Positions 12,101 to 23,934 of a stretch of 64,000 nt of DNA are shown here, piece by piece (the stretch's first letter is position 1; each line of letters begins with the position of its first letter). The notes beneath the pieces were generated by a model. It had not been told where the DNA came from, made no database searches, and saw only the letters and a program-made list of their open reading frames with translations. The position numbers were made by a program, and so were the translations under genes. Origin of the DNA: Brachypodium distachyon (lineage: Eukaryota > Streptophyta > Magnoliopsida > Poales > Poaceae); contig NC_016132.3 in NCBI RefSeq assembly GCF_000005505.3, positions 31,386,914-31,450,913 on the forward strand, in the 5' to 3' direction.

Positions 12101-15100
12101 TCCAAGAAGTTCATAATATATATGCTTAAGATTGAGATAAAGGTGACACGGCTTGGAATATCGCATAAACATTGTCTTGAGTGTGCAAATCAGAGATATT
12201 GTCCAGGGGAATAGTTGATTCTTCGACTAGTATTGTGATCGAACCATGATTTGCTATAGAAATACAACCTTTTCTTCCGAATCACTCAAGCAAAATAATC
12301 CAAAGTCTGATACAATATTACACATAGCTAGAAATATAACTAATGTTCTTCCGGTAAAAATATAACTAATGTTCTTTATGCAAAACTATACAGAAGTATG
12401 GTACATAAGTCCTTGGTTACAGAAATAAATTAATTCTTTCTCCCAAACAACTCACTTGTATGATTATTAGTGGACATTGGAATAATCATAATCTACAAAA
12501 ATGCATAGATTACATTGAGAAGTAAAGATATACTCTCTCCATCCAATATTAGGTGACTCAAATTTGTCTAAATATGGATGTATCTATATCCAAAAAGCGT
12601 CTAGATACATGTAATATTCCGTCACTTAATATGGGACGGAGGGAGTAGAAGGGGCTAATATGTATACCTGGTTCAACGGCACACTAGTGAATATTCCCAT
12701 TAGACCAACAAGGAAAAGGAATAGCATCCATTGTCCTGTCGGAAAATTGTCGACAATGTTTTTTGGATCAGGATGTTCTTCACCGAGTGATGTCGCCACG
12801 ACAGAAGTCATTGAAGTGATGTACAAAGCAAACCCACCTAGAACATGAAATATAGAGAATAATTTGGTCAATGTGAAAATAAAATGCAACATGATTTGTT
12901 CTTTTATGGCAGATTACATTTATGTAGAAAAGAAAAGTAAATTGGTTTGCAGCTCAAATTGCATCCAATGTTTGGGCGAACCCAAAATCGGTAACATTGG
13001 TGAGAAATTTGTTTGGCACCTATCAATTTCTGTGCCAACATTGGGTACGAGGGGGTAGGCATGGCCACGAATTGTCCTCCATCCAATCAATTAACGATCG
13101 AAGAGTTGAATGTTTGTATTGACAACCCGGACTAAAAAGAAAACACGCTTATGATTTGCTCTCAAAGGTGTTCCAAGAGTCTTTGACTTGTTTATTTATA
13201 GATATATAAATATTTAGAACTCTAAAAGTGGATTCAAAAGATAACTCAGTCCATCTCTAGCCTCAAAATCATCTGTTTCCGCTAATATCTATTACAATAT
13301 ATTAAATTGGAGTTGGTCGTGATGGTATGGACGCATTCGCGAGTACCGTGCGCGGACGCTGTCGACTGGATCGAGTCAGACCGATTCTCCGCTGAGCTTT
13401 ACTACCCGCACCGAACAAAGCCCATGAGGCAGCCCATCACCAGCCCAACGAGCACGCGAGGTGCTGCCGATTTACCAAGCATCGACCGAAACGAACGTCT
13501 GAAGCTATATTTGCGTATACGATTTTTTTTTGAAACGTGCATATTCTAATTTGTTCTGCCAAAAATCAAGGTAGGGCAGCTGTCCAGCATGAGAAAAAAG
13601 AACCACCTAAATCGAGTACCGAGCAAACAAACGGAAACAAAGCGAACCCCAAGCAGTATGGCTCCGACCGCCGCATCTCCCCAAAACGGTAAGGGCAAAC
13701 GAAGAATTTATGGGCAGAATCGGTTTGTCAATTTGTGGGAATTAGTTCCCCAGTCTAAATTCGGAGAGAAACGGACGATTTGGTGGGATTCAACCTGCGA
13801 CACCATGGTTGCACGTGCATGGTCGTACGTCAGGATCAAACACATCAAACTTTAAAATTGCTATTTTTAATACATTTCTAATTGTGCAACGCACCGGTCT
13901 TTTGCTAGTATATTATTACATACGCGAAGTTCTATTTATTGGACATGGACTAAAAGTACACGCTCATGCATACCTAGAATACAACATGATAAAATCAAGT
14001 TTGACCAAGAGTCTCATGCACCATTGTGTATCCACTACCAATCACACCTTAACTCTCCTCTCGGCCTAGCTTCACAAAATGTCGGGTATCGGTCAAGTCA
14101 ACATGCCGTGTTTGGAAACACTACTATAGAAAACCACTTTACTCTAGCTGGTCTTAAACCCTCCTTGGACACGTGTAGACGTATCAAAATTCAACGCTTG
14201 GACCTTGAAGCTTATCGGCTGTCTCTCTGCCGCCCATCGGAGCCCATGCTGGCAGTGCCACCGGCGATGCAAATATCTTGCCAAGAAGTTAGCCTCTAAT
14301 AGATCAAAAGATTCTGAGCTAGGATCCCCCATCGACATCCACAAACCTCGAATAAGCTTAGACATTAGGGGAGCAGAGAGAACCTGGAGCGGATGGAAAT
14401 GATGAGGGCATTGTCACTCCAGCCGGAGAAGGGCCTTTAGCTAGGATGGCCTGAGCTGTCAGAGTAGACCAGGCACCATCCAGTACATCAGCGATGACGA
14501 GCTGGATCTTCGAAGCGGGCCTCCGTCATGGAGCTTGATGGGAGTAGCAGCTGTAGTGTTAATCTCGTTCAGCTATTTATCCGGTACTGCAGTTTTTCTG
14601 TTAGCAGATAGCGTTTTTTTCAACTAATAACTTGTCCGTCTGTGGACTGTTTCAGCTATACTATGTAACGGTATGGCTCGTAGTTATCTCCTTTACGTTT
14701 GTTAGTTGGAGCTCACTGAGTTTCGATCGTGGGATGGTGCAACAATAGTGGGACGAAGTGGGCTAGTAGTTGTGTTTCTGTTACGGCATGTACTGAAGAA
14801 TAAAAAGGAATGAAAACGGAAAAACAGCGGACGGTTGCACGCTGCACAAATCTCTTGTGTTTTCCTCTTCGTCTATCCACCCACGAGTGAGCGAGAGTGA
14901 GAGACATTGCCATTGCAACTTCAGCAGCCCCTCTTCCTTGCATAGGATAAAAACCGGCTCTAGAGAGATTCATAGAGTACATTGAAAAATTATCATGCAT
15001 GTCCCTTAGTCAGACCCGAGGCCAAGAAAAAGAGAGTGGATGCTTGCCTTAGTTCCAAGCTGACTTGCTTGCCTAAACCTTGAGCTAGAGATGAAAAGCA

Positions 15101-17390
15101 CCTCGAAAATTGTCAGATTTTAGAGTAGGTGGTGAAGATCTCCGGAGATGAAGAAGTAAAGTTAATGTAGGATTTTTTTTTGAGATACATAGGGGGGAGG
15201 CGCGTAACCTCGATGAGGACAGAACCGGACACCTTTCCAAGATTTTCTGCCACCGTCAGGACGCAAGAAAACTCACAGAAGTTTTGGTCGTCGGAAAATG
15301 AAGCATATTCCAATAAAAGAAAAATGGAAGAAGAACAGCAAGATGCCAAAAGCTCCTAAAGCAACAACCCTGGATCTGACTATATATATAAGGGGGAAGG
15401 AAGGGCCAAGCGCCTCTGCCTCTTCTCTCATGCGGTGGAGGCAAATGGAGGGGAGAGGGAGAGGGAGAGGCAGGCGAAGCAGTGGGGGTGAGAGCACCTA
15501 GGAAGTGAAGGAGACAGAAAGAAAGGGATGAAATGAGAGCCTCCTAGACCTATTCCCAGATATTCGATCACTAGGGGCTTCGTTGGAGCTTTACTGGGTG
15601 AGGGGCTCACTCGCATGGTGGTGTCCAGAGAGTAATATACATTCCACATCACTAATTTTGAATGTTTGGTCCACCTTAATTATCCAACTTTGTATACACC
15701 AAAATATGGCCACTCAACTTTTGTAAGTGGTTAACTTTAGTCACTCATCCCATCATACATACATACCTGGATGAGTTGACATATTTGGCTCTTTTTTTCG
15801 AAAAGGAGGGAATAAGACATATTTGGCTATGGTTTGACCTCCACACCAGGAGGCATGGTAGGGAGAGAGTTGTTGAGCTTTGCAAGATAGTCATTTCTGT
15901 TTTTTTTTTGTCAAATCAGTCCTATTAAGTAGATCTAGCTTCAACCGAAAGCTTATTGCTTAAAGGACTATGTTGCAAAAACAAAAACTTCATAACCCGT
16001 TCCTCCTTGGTGCCTGCTGACGTAGCACAGACGTGGAGACCAAACAAAACAGCAGTTGAAATATGTCAACTTGGCAAAATACGTATTTCAGAACGAGCGA
16101 GTGACCAACGACAGGGCCACTTAAAAAAAATACGTGACTGTATTTTTATCTATCAGTTGATAATTGACTGAATTAGACAAGACTTTTCGTGGGTGCTCGC
16201 CACTGGACACGTCAAAAGCAAAATGAGACAAGTTTCATATGTCGTATACACAGTTTTTTTCTTTCGAAAAGAAGGTTGAAATCACCGGCCTCTGCATCAA
16301 AATAATGTACATATCTACAGTTTATTAATTTATTAACTAGTCCGGTAAAAAGAATACATCAATGCAGCAACCAAAGCCTATAAGGCTGATGAATGGCGGG
16401 GCTTGCCATTATGGGACCGCATAGCACCGCAAAACATCGAAATCCAGAGGCCGCACTAGACACAACCGGTCAAGAAAATTTTTAATGTTTCCCATCTGCT
16501 CACACTTCAGTATTAGCCATGACTGTCTTTCACCAACCCTTTCAGGACAGGGATCGAAGCAATGCAACTTTCCCACCCTTGGAATCGACGAGCAGGATAA
16601 GACCTCACCAGCGTGCGACTTGAGTGGTGACGCTCGCAACTGCAAGCACCGGATGCATTTTGCCGGGATTTTTGGATCCAACGAGAGGGATGAGCCACGG
16701 TCGCACTGGGTTGGCCGAGGGCAGCCCTGCTGCCGCCGTCGGTCGCACGGGACGTTGCCTGGCGACCTCCTCTGGCGACGGCGAGGGAGACGAGGGGTTG
16801 GAATTTGGGGGACTTGGGCCGGCGGCATTGATCCTCCGAATCGCCTCGGAAGAGGGACTTGGAGGTGGGCCTGTGACTAGCTATTAAATAGTTTGTCTAT
16901 ACGTACTTGGCACGTTACACAACGCCACTAGCTATATCCACATGTATAGCCGACTTGAGTCAATTACACAAGCTAGGCGCAAATTCCAGAAATTTGCTGT
17001 AGAGATAAACTAATACCTGAAGGATATAGTGAGTATTGCCAGGATATGCTTACCGGTTATGGCTAAGTTGCCTACTGTGATGACGGTGGTGACTATCAAC
17101 ACGGTCTCCTGGCGCGTGCAGGGCGGCGCGGGGAGGCCGCACGTCCGCAGCAGGCCGACGAACCACTTGAGGAAGATGTAGCTGAGCACGGTGATGGGCA
17201 TGTTGAGGCTCGGCAGGACGCCGGCCGTCATCTGGAGCTTGAGGGACACGAACCCGAAGACGATGGACAGAACCACCGCGATCACCACTGACCGCGGGGT
17301 CACCTGGTCCAATGTCCCTGCCAGCGGCTGCTTCTCGAACGCCCGCTCCACTGACATCGCCAGCGACGGGTCGCTGATCATGGCGTCCAT
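9200..17390 (-). CDS. Yellow Stripe-Like (YSL) metal-chelate transporter, OPT superfamily
   Basis: Exons on the minus strand, 5' to 3', are 17390-17054, 12837-12668, 12000-11903, 11798-11664, 10602-10419 and 10330-9200. All introns are GT-AG and phases match, giving 684 aa plus TGA, within the usual YSL length. Recognisable blocks are [11 protein letters not shown] at the N-terminus, [11 protein letters not shown] across exons 1-2, [20 protein letters not shown] in exon 3, [17 protein letters not shown] in exon 4, [12 protein letters not shown] in exon 5, and [15 protein letters not shown] and [12 protein letters not shown] in exon 6. YSL proteins are multi-pass membrane carriers that move metal-nicotianamine or metal-phytosiderophore complexes with protons. 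The large C-terminal exon is typical. Intron 1 is 4.2 kb; intron 2 carries a Stowaway MITE. The first ATG (MDAMISDP) is chosen because it precedes the conserved ERAF block; a second ATG is three codons on. Which YSL clade it belongs to, and so its substrate, is not determined. Confidence 0.95.
12533..12645. mobile_element. Stowaway MITE in YSL intron 2
   Basis: Ends CTCTCTCCATCC and GGACGGAGGGAG are flanked by TA (12531-12532 and 12646-12647). Inverted arms include TATTAGGTGAC against GTCACTTAATA. It is 22 bp from the 3' edge of exon 2. Confidence 0.9.
16385..16880. other. GC-rich island inside YSL intron 1
   Basis: This part of the long first intron is much richer in GC than its surroundings and has open frames on both strands (for example 16409-16828 minus). 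None shows a domain I recognise. It may be a gene fragment brought in by a transposon, but no ends were seen. Confidence 0.3.
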
Positions 17391-17619
17391 GGCGACTCAC
17401 TTACCCCCAGCTGAGATCGATCAAGTGATTGTGGGGCTTTTGTTAGTTTTGTTAGGGAAGAAGAAAGCTATTATCGGTCAGCTTGCTCTTGTAGGAGTGC
17501 GTCATACGGTTGGGAGTGGTCGGGGGTGGAGAGCAAGTATAGGCGGGGACGAGCAAAAATAGCATGTGGAATGGCCGGAACAAAGGCTGGTTTGCCGCAT
17601 GTAAGCATGGTTTAAGTAG

Positions 17620-17990
17620 TGGCTGTGAGCGTATAGAGGAACACCATCATCATGGAACAGAGTGGCCGTTCGACCAGGAACAGAGGCGCTATTTATCTGC
17701 TATACTATATACAGACGTTCACCCTTGCAAGTTAGAAGGAACTAGAAGTACTTTTATATTCTTGAGAAAGATAGTCAAAAAGGCCTCCCATTACCGATGA
17801 ACAAAACTTTCACCTACTCCCTCCAATACATAAAAAAGTGTCGTTTACTTAGTACAAAATGTAAGTGGGCGACACTTTTTATGGATCGAAGGGAGTACAA
17901 TGGAACATACCTGCAGATGAGTGTTCAAAGAGGAAAGATATAGCATTTAGGATCCGCAAAGATGAACCCACTTCTAAATCAACCACTTTG
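17620..17990. repeat. Upstream-region duplication of the YSL gene, proximal copy
   Basis: This segment, 230-600 bp upstream of the YSL start, resembles 18600-18900. Shared landmarks in the same order include GTATAGAGGAA, CAGAGG(C/T)GCT, TATTTATCT, TTCTTGA, GAGTACAATG, AACATACCT and TATAGCAT before a G.A.GCAAA stretch. The two copies are diverged with small gaps, so the duplication is old. The proximal copy holds a Stowaway MITE that the distal copy lacks. Confidence 0.6.
17817..17895. mobile_element. Small Stowaway MITE upstream of YSL
   Basis: Only 79 bp, with ends CTCCCTCCAATACATAAAAA and TTTTTATGGATCGAAGGGAG, flanked by TA (17815-17816, 17896-17897). It sits about 430 bp upstream of the YSL start codon. 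Confidence 0.9.
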
Positions 17991-18599
17991 CACCATACAC
18001 ACTTCTCTCATTGATTCGGGAGATGAAGGTCATCATGCGAATCAAGTCCATTTCAGTTTTGAGTAGTTGTGGTCAAAGTTTTGTCTGGATCCTTTTTTAC
18101 GCTGGAGGAGGGGAGGGGGGGTTAACCCTGGTAACCAGAAAAACCTGGCCATTCACCAGACGGATTTTGTTAAATCAAACTTTGAATCAAATGTTTTTCT
18201 TTTGAAGATGATAATCTATTGCACATATGTAATGCCGTAAATACAATCATGGTATAGTGGAGGTTGCATTCTCTGCTAATTTGATGTTCACGTATTCATT
18301 CATGGCTTAAATTCAAAATTTTAATTCAAGTGACATTTTTTTGTTCACTAAACCTATTACTCAGAAGGGACAGGGAAATGCGGTAACCAAAAATACCTCT
18401 CGGTAACCAAAACCTTGCATTGGTAGTGTTGAGTCGGGAAGACTTCCATAACCTTATGATCAGCTAGTGGGGTGGAGTTACACGAGGGGGCACGTCCATG
18501 GGAAGGTGGCAGAATAAAAGACACACCACCTCAGACAATTTCTTAAAGAATGGGCTAACCATATCGGTGGTATTTATAAAATTGAACAGGATTGCTTGT

Positions 18600-18900
18600 T
18601 ACACATTGTTGAGTGTATAGAGGAATGCTAGGACCATGGTGTGGAGTGACGGTTCAACTTCAACCGGAAACAGAGGTGCTGTCTATTTATCTACCACCGC
18701 CTTTACCCTTAGATTTCCTTTTCTTGAAAAAAGAGTAAAAGGGCATATATTTCTGACTGTGAGGAGTACAATGAAGAAAGATAAAACAAAACTCAATTCT
18801 AGATACTCTAACATACCTATAGGCGAGAAGGAGGAGAACTATAGCATCTTGGGACGCAAATGGGATCCTGCATGTATCCTGCTCTTCTGAACCCATCTCC
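18600..18900. repeat. Upstream-region duplication of the YSL gene, distal copy
   Basis: This is the second, more distant copy of the segment described at 17620-17990. No transporter exon is visible next to it, so the duplication covers only upstream DNA or its gene copy has been lost. Confidence 0.55.
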
Positions 18901-18909
18901 AAGCCCAAG

Positions 18910-20216
18910 ATGTGCCTAATAACATCCTATTGGGCTACTGGAAAACTTACTTTTTTCCAGGCTGCAGTTGGATTGGAGAGTCTTGATCTCTAGATTGGTC
19001 CCAATTGTTGGTACACCACGTCATCGATGAAGAACACACTCACATATCAACAAAACCAACCCATAAAAATAGAATGTGTTACAACTCTTCCACCCTTACA
19101 AGGAATCCCATTTGCGAATTCGAGCTAAGAGAACAAATTTGGAAACTCATTCTTGAACTCGTCTTTACGTTCCCAATGTTCCCTCATCTGGAGTGATTGC
19201 TCCACATCACTTTGCAGAACTTATGCCAATTTTTCCTTGTAGGTCGGGTGCTCTTCATCTAGGGAAGTTATCTGGCTTCTCCTCGTAGTGTTTCAAAACA
19301 TTTCTTGACATGCAGAACTATCGTAAGCCCCAGGCAAGGAGATCCAGAGCCTGGGGCTTCAAAAAAAAAACTTTGGTAAATTATGATAATTTTTAAGCCG
19401 GCCAGCCCTGAGATTTCAGGGGCTCAGGGCGAATATAGAATTCGGGGCCCTTAGTATGAACATCAAAATAAATGGTTAACACACATAGGGATGTATATGT
19501 TTTAGATGATGATATCATGGTACTGAAATTTGAGGAAAGTAGAAACAATTACTGATTGAAATCTGGATCATAAACTCAGTTTAATATAAATTTTGATAGG
19601 ACTTGGTATTATCCACGGTCCTTCGGCATATAGTTTGTCCGGTCGGCAAGATGGTGAGGCCACATGCAAAGACTGACATGAACTAACTAATTATCTTTGC
19701 TCAAGTTCGTCTGGCTCAAAGGTCGATAGGTACGGGATTGTCGGTTGGAAACATCAAGCAAAACATGCGACATGGCAAATCTACAAATATGGAGTCCATG
19801 GGAGGAAACAAAAGAATTTCGTTTTGATTGACCCATTAATACACTATCGACAATATGCTAGTCTTCGGTCCTATTTTGTGCACATGTTTGCCAACGAATT
19901 AGCCCAGTATTCGTTACTGTTAACCCATACGGCACACGGGCCATCGCTTGCGTATTATTTCATTTTTGGGAGACACATGGCCACCGGCCCAGATCCTAGA
20001 GCTAATCGGACGAACCAGATACAGAGCTCCTTATTATTCTAAAAAAAAGATACAGTGCTCCTGTCAATCGAGCCCTATTCTTTCATGTCCTGTATGTCTT
20101 TTGTATAACTTTTGGAAAGAGAAATGGGCCAAATGGCACAGATCCCAAGCATGGGGTGGATGGCTCAGATTTCCAATGCGACTGCCACCAGGTGCAATAA
20201 ATCCGGATTGGAACGG
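18910..20216. other. Intergenic, no gene seen
   Basis: No supported reading frame. A clear 11-bp hairpin lies at 19325-19359 (AAGCCCCAGGC and its complement with a 13-nt loop). The right edge abuts the LTR of the older Copia element. Confidence 0.45.
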
Positions 20217-20339
20217 TGTTAAACAGATGATTAGAGGGAACTAGCTCGACCCTCTAGGGGTGGCCTATCACATATATGCAAAGGTACGTTTACATGATAC
20301 ACGTATAGGTACAAGTACAGATGCTATACATGTCTAACA
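20217..20339 (-). repeat. 3' LTR of the older minus-strand Copia element
   Basis: On the minus strand this 123-bp segment begins TGTTAGACATG and ends CTGTTTAACA (TG...CA). It is immediately preceded by the purine tract GATTGAGGGAGGG, a polypurine tract position. The LTR is short but in the correct place after the end of the pol frame. No matching 5' LTR remains in the window. Confidence 0.7.
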
Positions 20340-20510
20340 CCCTCCCTCAATCTTAGCCACTTCCTAAAGAGTCTAGAAGGGTAAGATTACGCCTACAAGC
20401 CTCGAACTGTGGTAGAAACAAAGGCTTGGTGAAGATGTCTGCAAGTTGATCCTTTGAAGAGATGAACTTGATTTGTAGTAGCTTCTGAGAAACACGTTCC
20501 CTTACAAAGT
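20340..20510 (-). pseudogene. End of older Copia pol (RNase H C-terminus)
   Basis: The minus-strand frame encodes a Copia pol tail that includes the hallmark SKDQLADIFTKPL, typical of the end of RNase H in Copia elements, followed by a stop and the LTR. It is the downstream half of the pol fragment at 30943-31956; the two halves are separated by the younger element and share the 5-bp duplication AAAGT. Confidence 0.85.
20506..20510. repeat. Target site duplication, left copy (AAAGT)
   Basis: AAAGT at 20506-20510 is repeated at 30943-30947, directly flanking the LTRs of the plus-strand Copia element. Five bp is the usual duplication length for Copia integrases. Confidence 0.9.
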
Positions 20511-21836
20511 TGAAAGGGCATTTCGATCTCTAAGTGTTTTGGTGTTAATGACAACATGACTCGTGGACTAACCGTGTGCTCGAGTGTTTCAGATGTGAGA
20601 TCAAATGGCACAAGACAGTTCGTTGCCCTCTAAAAGGAAAGAAGCGTAGATTGATTTACGGCTTTTTATTTATATTGAGTCGTAGGAAATTCGTACTATT
20701 AAGAGGGAGTCCACATGGGAAAGGTTTGGGTGAATCAACTTCACGTACACAAATCTACTATATTTGCACCCACATAAAGCCGTTTCCTTAGTGGGAGAGA
20801 GACCACCTCATAATCTTACCTAAGGGTTTAGTGCCTAATTGTCTCCAACGCGGCAGTGCAGCTCTTTTCAAGCCGGTAGTTCCGCCCGAGTACCGGAACC
20901 GCACCTAAACGCTATTGTCTTCTAGCGGTATCGGAGCGGTACTACCACTGGTGGTAGTACCTCTCTGCTACCTCTCTACCACCCGGCTGCGCGAAATTCA
21001 CTTAACGGTCAGATTTTGAGGCGCCCTTTAAATAGGAGTCGTCCCCTACCTCGGAACTCCTCCTCCACCAAGTTATTCCTCTCTCCCCTAAATACAAGAG
21101 CTTCGAATTCCTAGATCTCCCTCCCTAGTGCTTCCCCAATCTTGATTCTTTGAGGATTGGAGGAGAAGATCTTGATCTAAGGTTTCACCAAATTGAAAAG
21201 TTGATTCCCCTTGTTTCCTTTGTGGATTTTGTTACTCTTGGAATTTTGGGATTCCTAGCCGGAAGGTGTCTCTTCAAGGCCTCCAATCTTGTGAGGAGGT
21301 GCTTGAAGAGTCGGGAATGAGCCTCCAATTAAGTTGTGGAGTTGTGCCCTTCTCCTTGTTTGTAAGGGTTCGGCGTTCGCCCTCAAGGAAGACACTAGTG
21401 GAACTCATCCCACCTTTGTGGTGTTGTGAGAGCTCATCCCACCTTTGTGGTGTGGTGAGTTGGAGAATAGAGTGAGCCTTTGTGGCGCCTCTACCTTTGT
21501 GGTAGAGCGCTCCTCCAAACGGAGACGTACACCGACCCCAATAGGTGGAACTCCGGTGAAATCTTCGTCTCCCCGTGTGGTATCATTCTTGCCCCTTTAC
21601 TTACTCGCAAAGCTTAATTGTTTATCTTGTGCTTTGGCTATCAAGTAAGTTTCAATTGATTATCTATTGCTTGTGCTTGTGCTTCGGCTATTGCATCATA
21701 CTAGGGGTGTTCATCATTTAGACGTTTTAGTGAACCCATATATTGATGCTTGTATCCATAAAAGTGAAAAGAAAAAGTAAAATTTGTTAGTCGCCTATTC
21801 ACCCCCCCAACTCTAGTCGACCATGCCGATATTTCA
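20511..21836 (+). repeat. 5' LTR of plus-strand Copia element
   Basis: Length is 1326 bp, from TGAAAGGGCATTTCGATC to CCGATATTTCA. It contains a TATA-like TTTAAATA at 21027-21034 and a near-perfect palindrome at 20938-20961. Compared with the 3' LTR it has about 29 extra bases near 21070-21100 and lacks about 11 bases near 20930, plus scattered substitutions. Confidence 0.93.
21027..21034 (+). promoter_or_regulatory. Putative LTR TATA box
   Basis: TTTAAATA lies in the middle of the LTR and is conserved in the 3' copy at 30161-30168. Placement suits the U3/R boundary of an LTR promoter; no transcription start can be shown. Confidence 0.5.
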
Positions 21837-21838
21837 AT

Positions 21839-21855
21839 TGGTATCAGAGCCAAGT
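21839..21855 (+). other. Primer binding site (initiator Met tRNA type)
   Basis: TGGTATCAGAGCC begins two bases after the 5' LTR. This is the standard plant Copia primer site complementary to the 3' end of initiator tRNA-Met. Confidence 0.9.
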
Positions 21856-21886
21856 CTCTTAAATAGGGCTTAACCGCCTTAAGAGT

Positions 21887-23932
21887 ATGGCCGACGTGAG
21901 TGAGGTGGTTGGAAACAAAGCTACTATGGGCACCAAAGTGAGTATGGACATGTTGATTAAGATTTTGAGATATCTTAAACCATCCATACTCATTGAGGTT
22001 AACTCCGTAGTGGCCAAGTGACTTAAAGCCAATGCTCCCACTACATCTTATACCAACCCCGAGTTGCCCAAATCCTCACCCGTTGAGGAAATGGACAAAC
22101 CGGGTGTGGATGCCAAAGCAATAAAAGCTAAGGCTAATGCTACTGATGTGAGAGCAAACCATTCCCAAGGAATAGGTGGTTTGGGGTCATATTGTGAGGT
22201 GTCCTCATCTCAACATTATGCATCCCCTTCCATTTCCATGCCTCATTTTATCCCTCAAGGTACTCCACCAAATCTAAATGCATCTAACTTTTCTAATTAG
22301 TTATTTTGTATGAGATCTTATATTTGTAGAACTTCAATTGAATTATGGAGAATCATTAAGGATGGGTACAAGCCACATGATCAAGGAAACTTAACTTCGA
22401 GAGAGTATATTGATTTTCTACTCAATCCAAGGGCATTGCATATTATTGAAAAGTCTCTTCAAGTGAAGAATCTTCCTCATATCCATTCGTGCACCACTGC
22501 CAAAGAAGCTTGGAATTATCTTGTCACAAACCTTACTTTGAAGGCCAAGGTGTCACATCAAGAAGAAGAAGAAGAAGAGAGAGAGAGGAAGAGGAGAGTT
22601 GTCCTGAAGCAATACAATATGCTTATAATAAATATATGGCTCTAGCTTCAAGAACATCTTGGAACAACAACAAGAACTTCAAGCCAAGTAATTCAAAGTA
22701 TATTACAAGCTTAAAGCCACAAAGTATGTCGGTGGCTCAAGAAGAATACTTATCGGGAGATGATGAAGAAGGACAAGATGACGAGGTAGTGGGAGTGGCC
22801 CTTGTTGCCATTTCCACCTCCTCCTCACCTTCAATCTCCCAATTCGACTCCCCCAATGAAAACAAGAGCTTCACCAACAAGTGCCTTATGGCCAAAGGTA
22901 ACATCGTAACTCCTTCCAATAAAATAATCATGCAACCAAGTGTATCTTTGATGAATTGTGTGGAAGAACAAGATGTGCCCAAGGTTGAGGTAAATGGCTT
23001 TGATAAGTTCATGACTAGCATAAAGGAAGAGACCAAGAGGTATTTTGAAGTCCTCTTGGGACAATTAGGTAAAGCCAATGCCCTTCTTGAGGAGAAAGAA
23101 GAGATCATCATTGAGAAGGAATGTTTTGAACGTGAAGCCGCGAATGAGATCGCTTACTCAAGCTTTGGAAGAAGAGCAGGCAAATAGGGAAGCTATTGAG
23201 GAATCTCTTACTTTAGAACTTTCTAAGGTTAAAGGTTCTTATAAACATGCTATGTCGCTTGGGGATGAATACTTGGCTAATATTGCAAATATTGAGGATG
23301 GCCATGCTAGAATCCTAGGGGACTTTGAGCAACTTGAAAAAGACCACAAATCCTTGAAGAGTGAGCTTAAGACACTCAAAGAGTCTCGTGATCATCTTCA
23401 ATGTTCTCTTGTGGAAGAAATGGGTTCTAATAGTCCTCCTAGTGTTAATGTTACTTCAACTAACCCTTGTTGTGAGCATGTATATCTTGTGGAGGAGAAC
23501 ATTAGGTTGAAAGCCCAAATTGAAAAGGTTCTAGCCACTTGCATCCAAGGGGAGAAGAACCTAAATGACCTTTTGAGCAATCAAAAGGAATCTATTGGAA
23601 AGGAATGGCTTGGGTATGTGCCTAAGTCCAAATGCAACAACAACAAAAAGAAGACCAAACCTACTCCCCAAACTAACGTTTCTTTTGTGAAGGAAGGGGA
23701 GTTGGCTAAAGAGAAGGCTAAGAACAAGAAGAGTGGCAATGCCACTTATGATAATAGTGCCGGGGATTTTAATCCCTCATATGTTCTTTGTCATGCTAAT
23801 GATGGGCATGTTTATGCCAAATTTGTTGGTTCTCCTTATGAATATGTTGAATGGTCTATTTGGGTTCCTAAGACCCTTGTTGCTAACAAAAGGGGATCCG
23901 TTGAAAAATGGGTTCTCAAGACCAATACTTGA
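21887..23932 (+). pseudogene. Copia gag region, broken
   Basis: A start at 21887 opens MADVSEVVGNKATMG but meets a stop at about 22019; related frames continue to 23932 with further stops and frame changes. Visible parts include an ELWRIIKDGY block near 22340 typical of Copia gag, a Glu-rich run at 22560-22590, coiled-coil-like Lys/Glu-rich text at 23080-23600, and a Lys/Asn-rich tail. A CCHC zinc knuckle is not recognisable. The gag is inactive as written. Confidence 0.8.
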
Positions 23933-23934
23933 TC

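Noticed and set aside
16409..16828. 139-codon minus-strand frame in YSL intron 1
   Set aside because: It is opposed by similar plus-strand frames and has no recognised domain; kept only as a GC-rich island.
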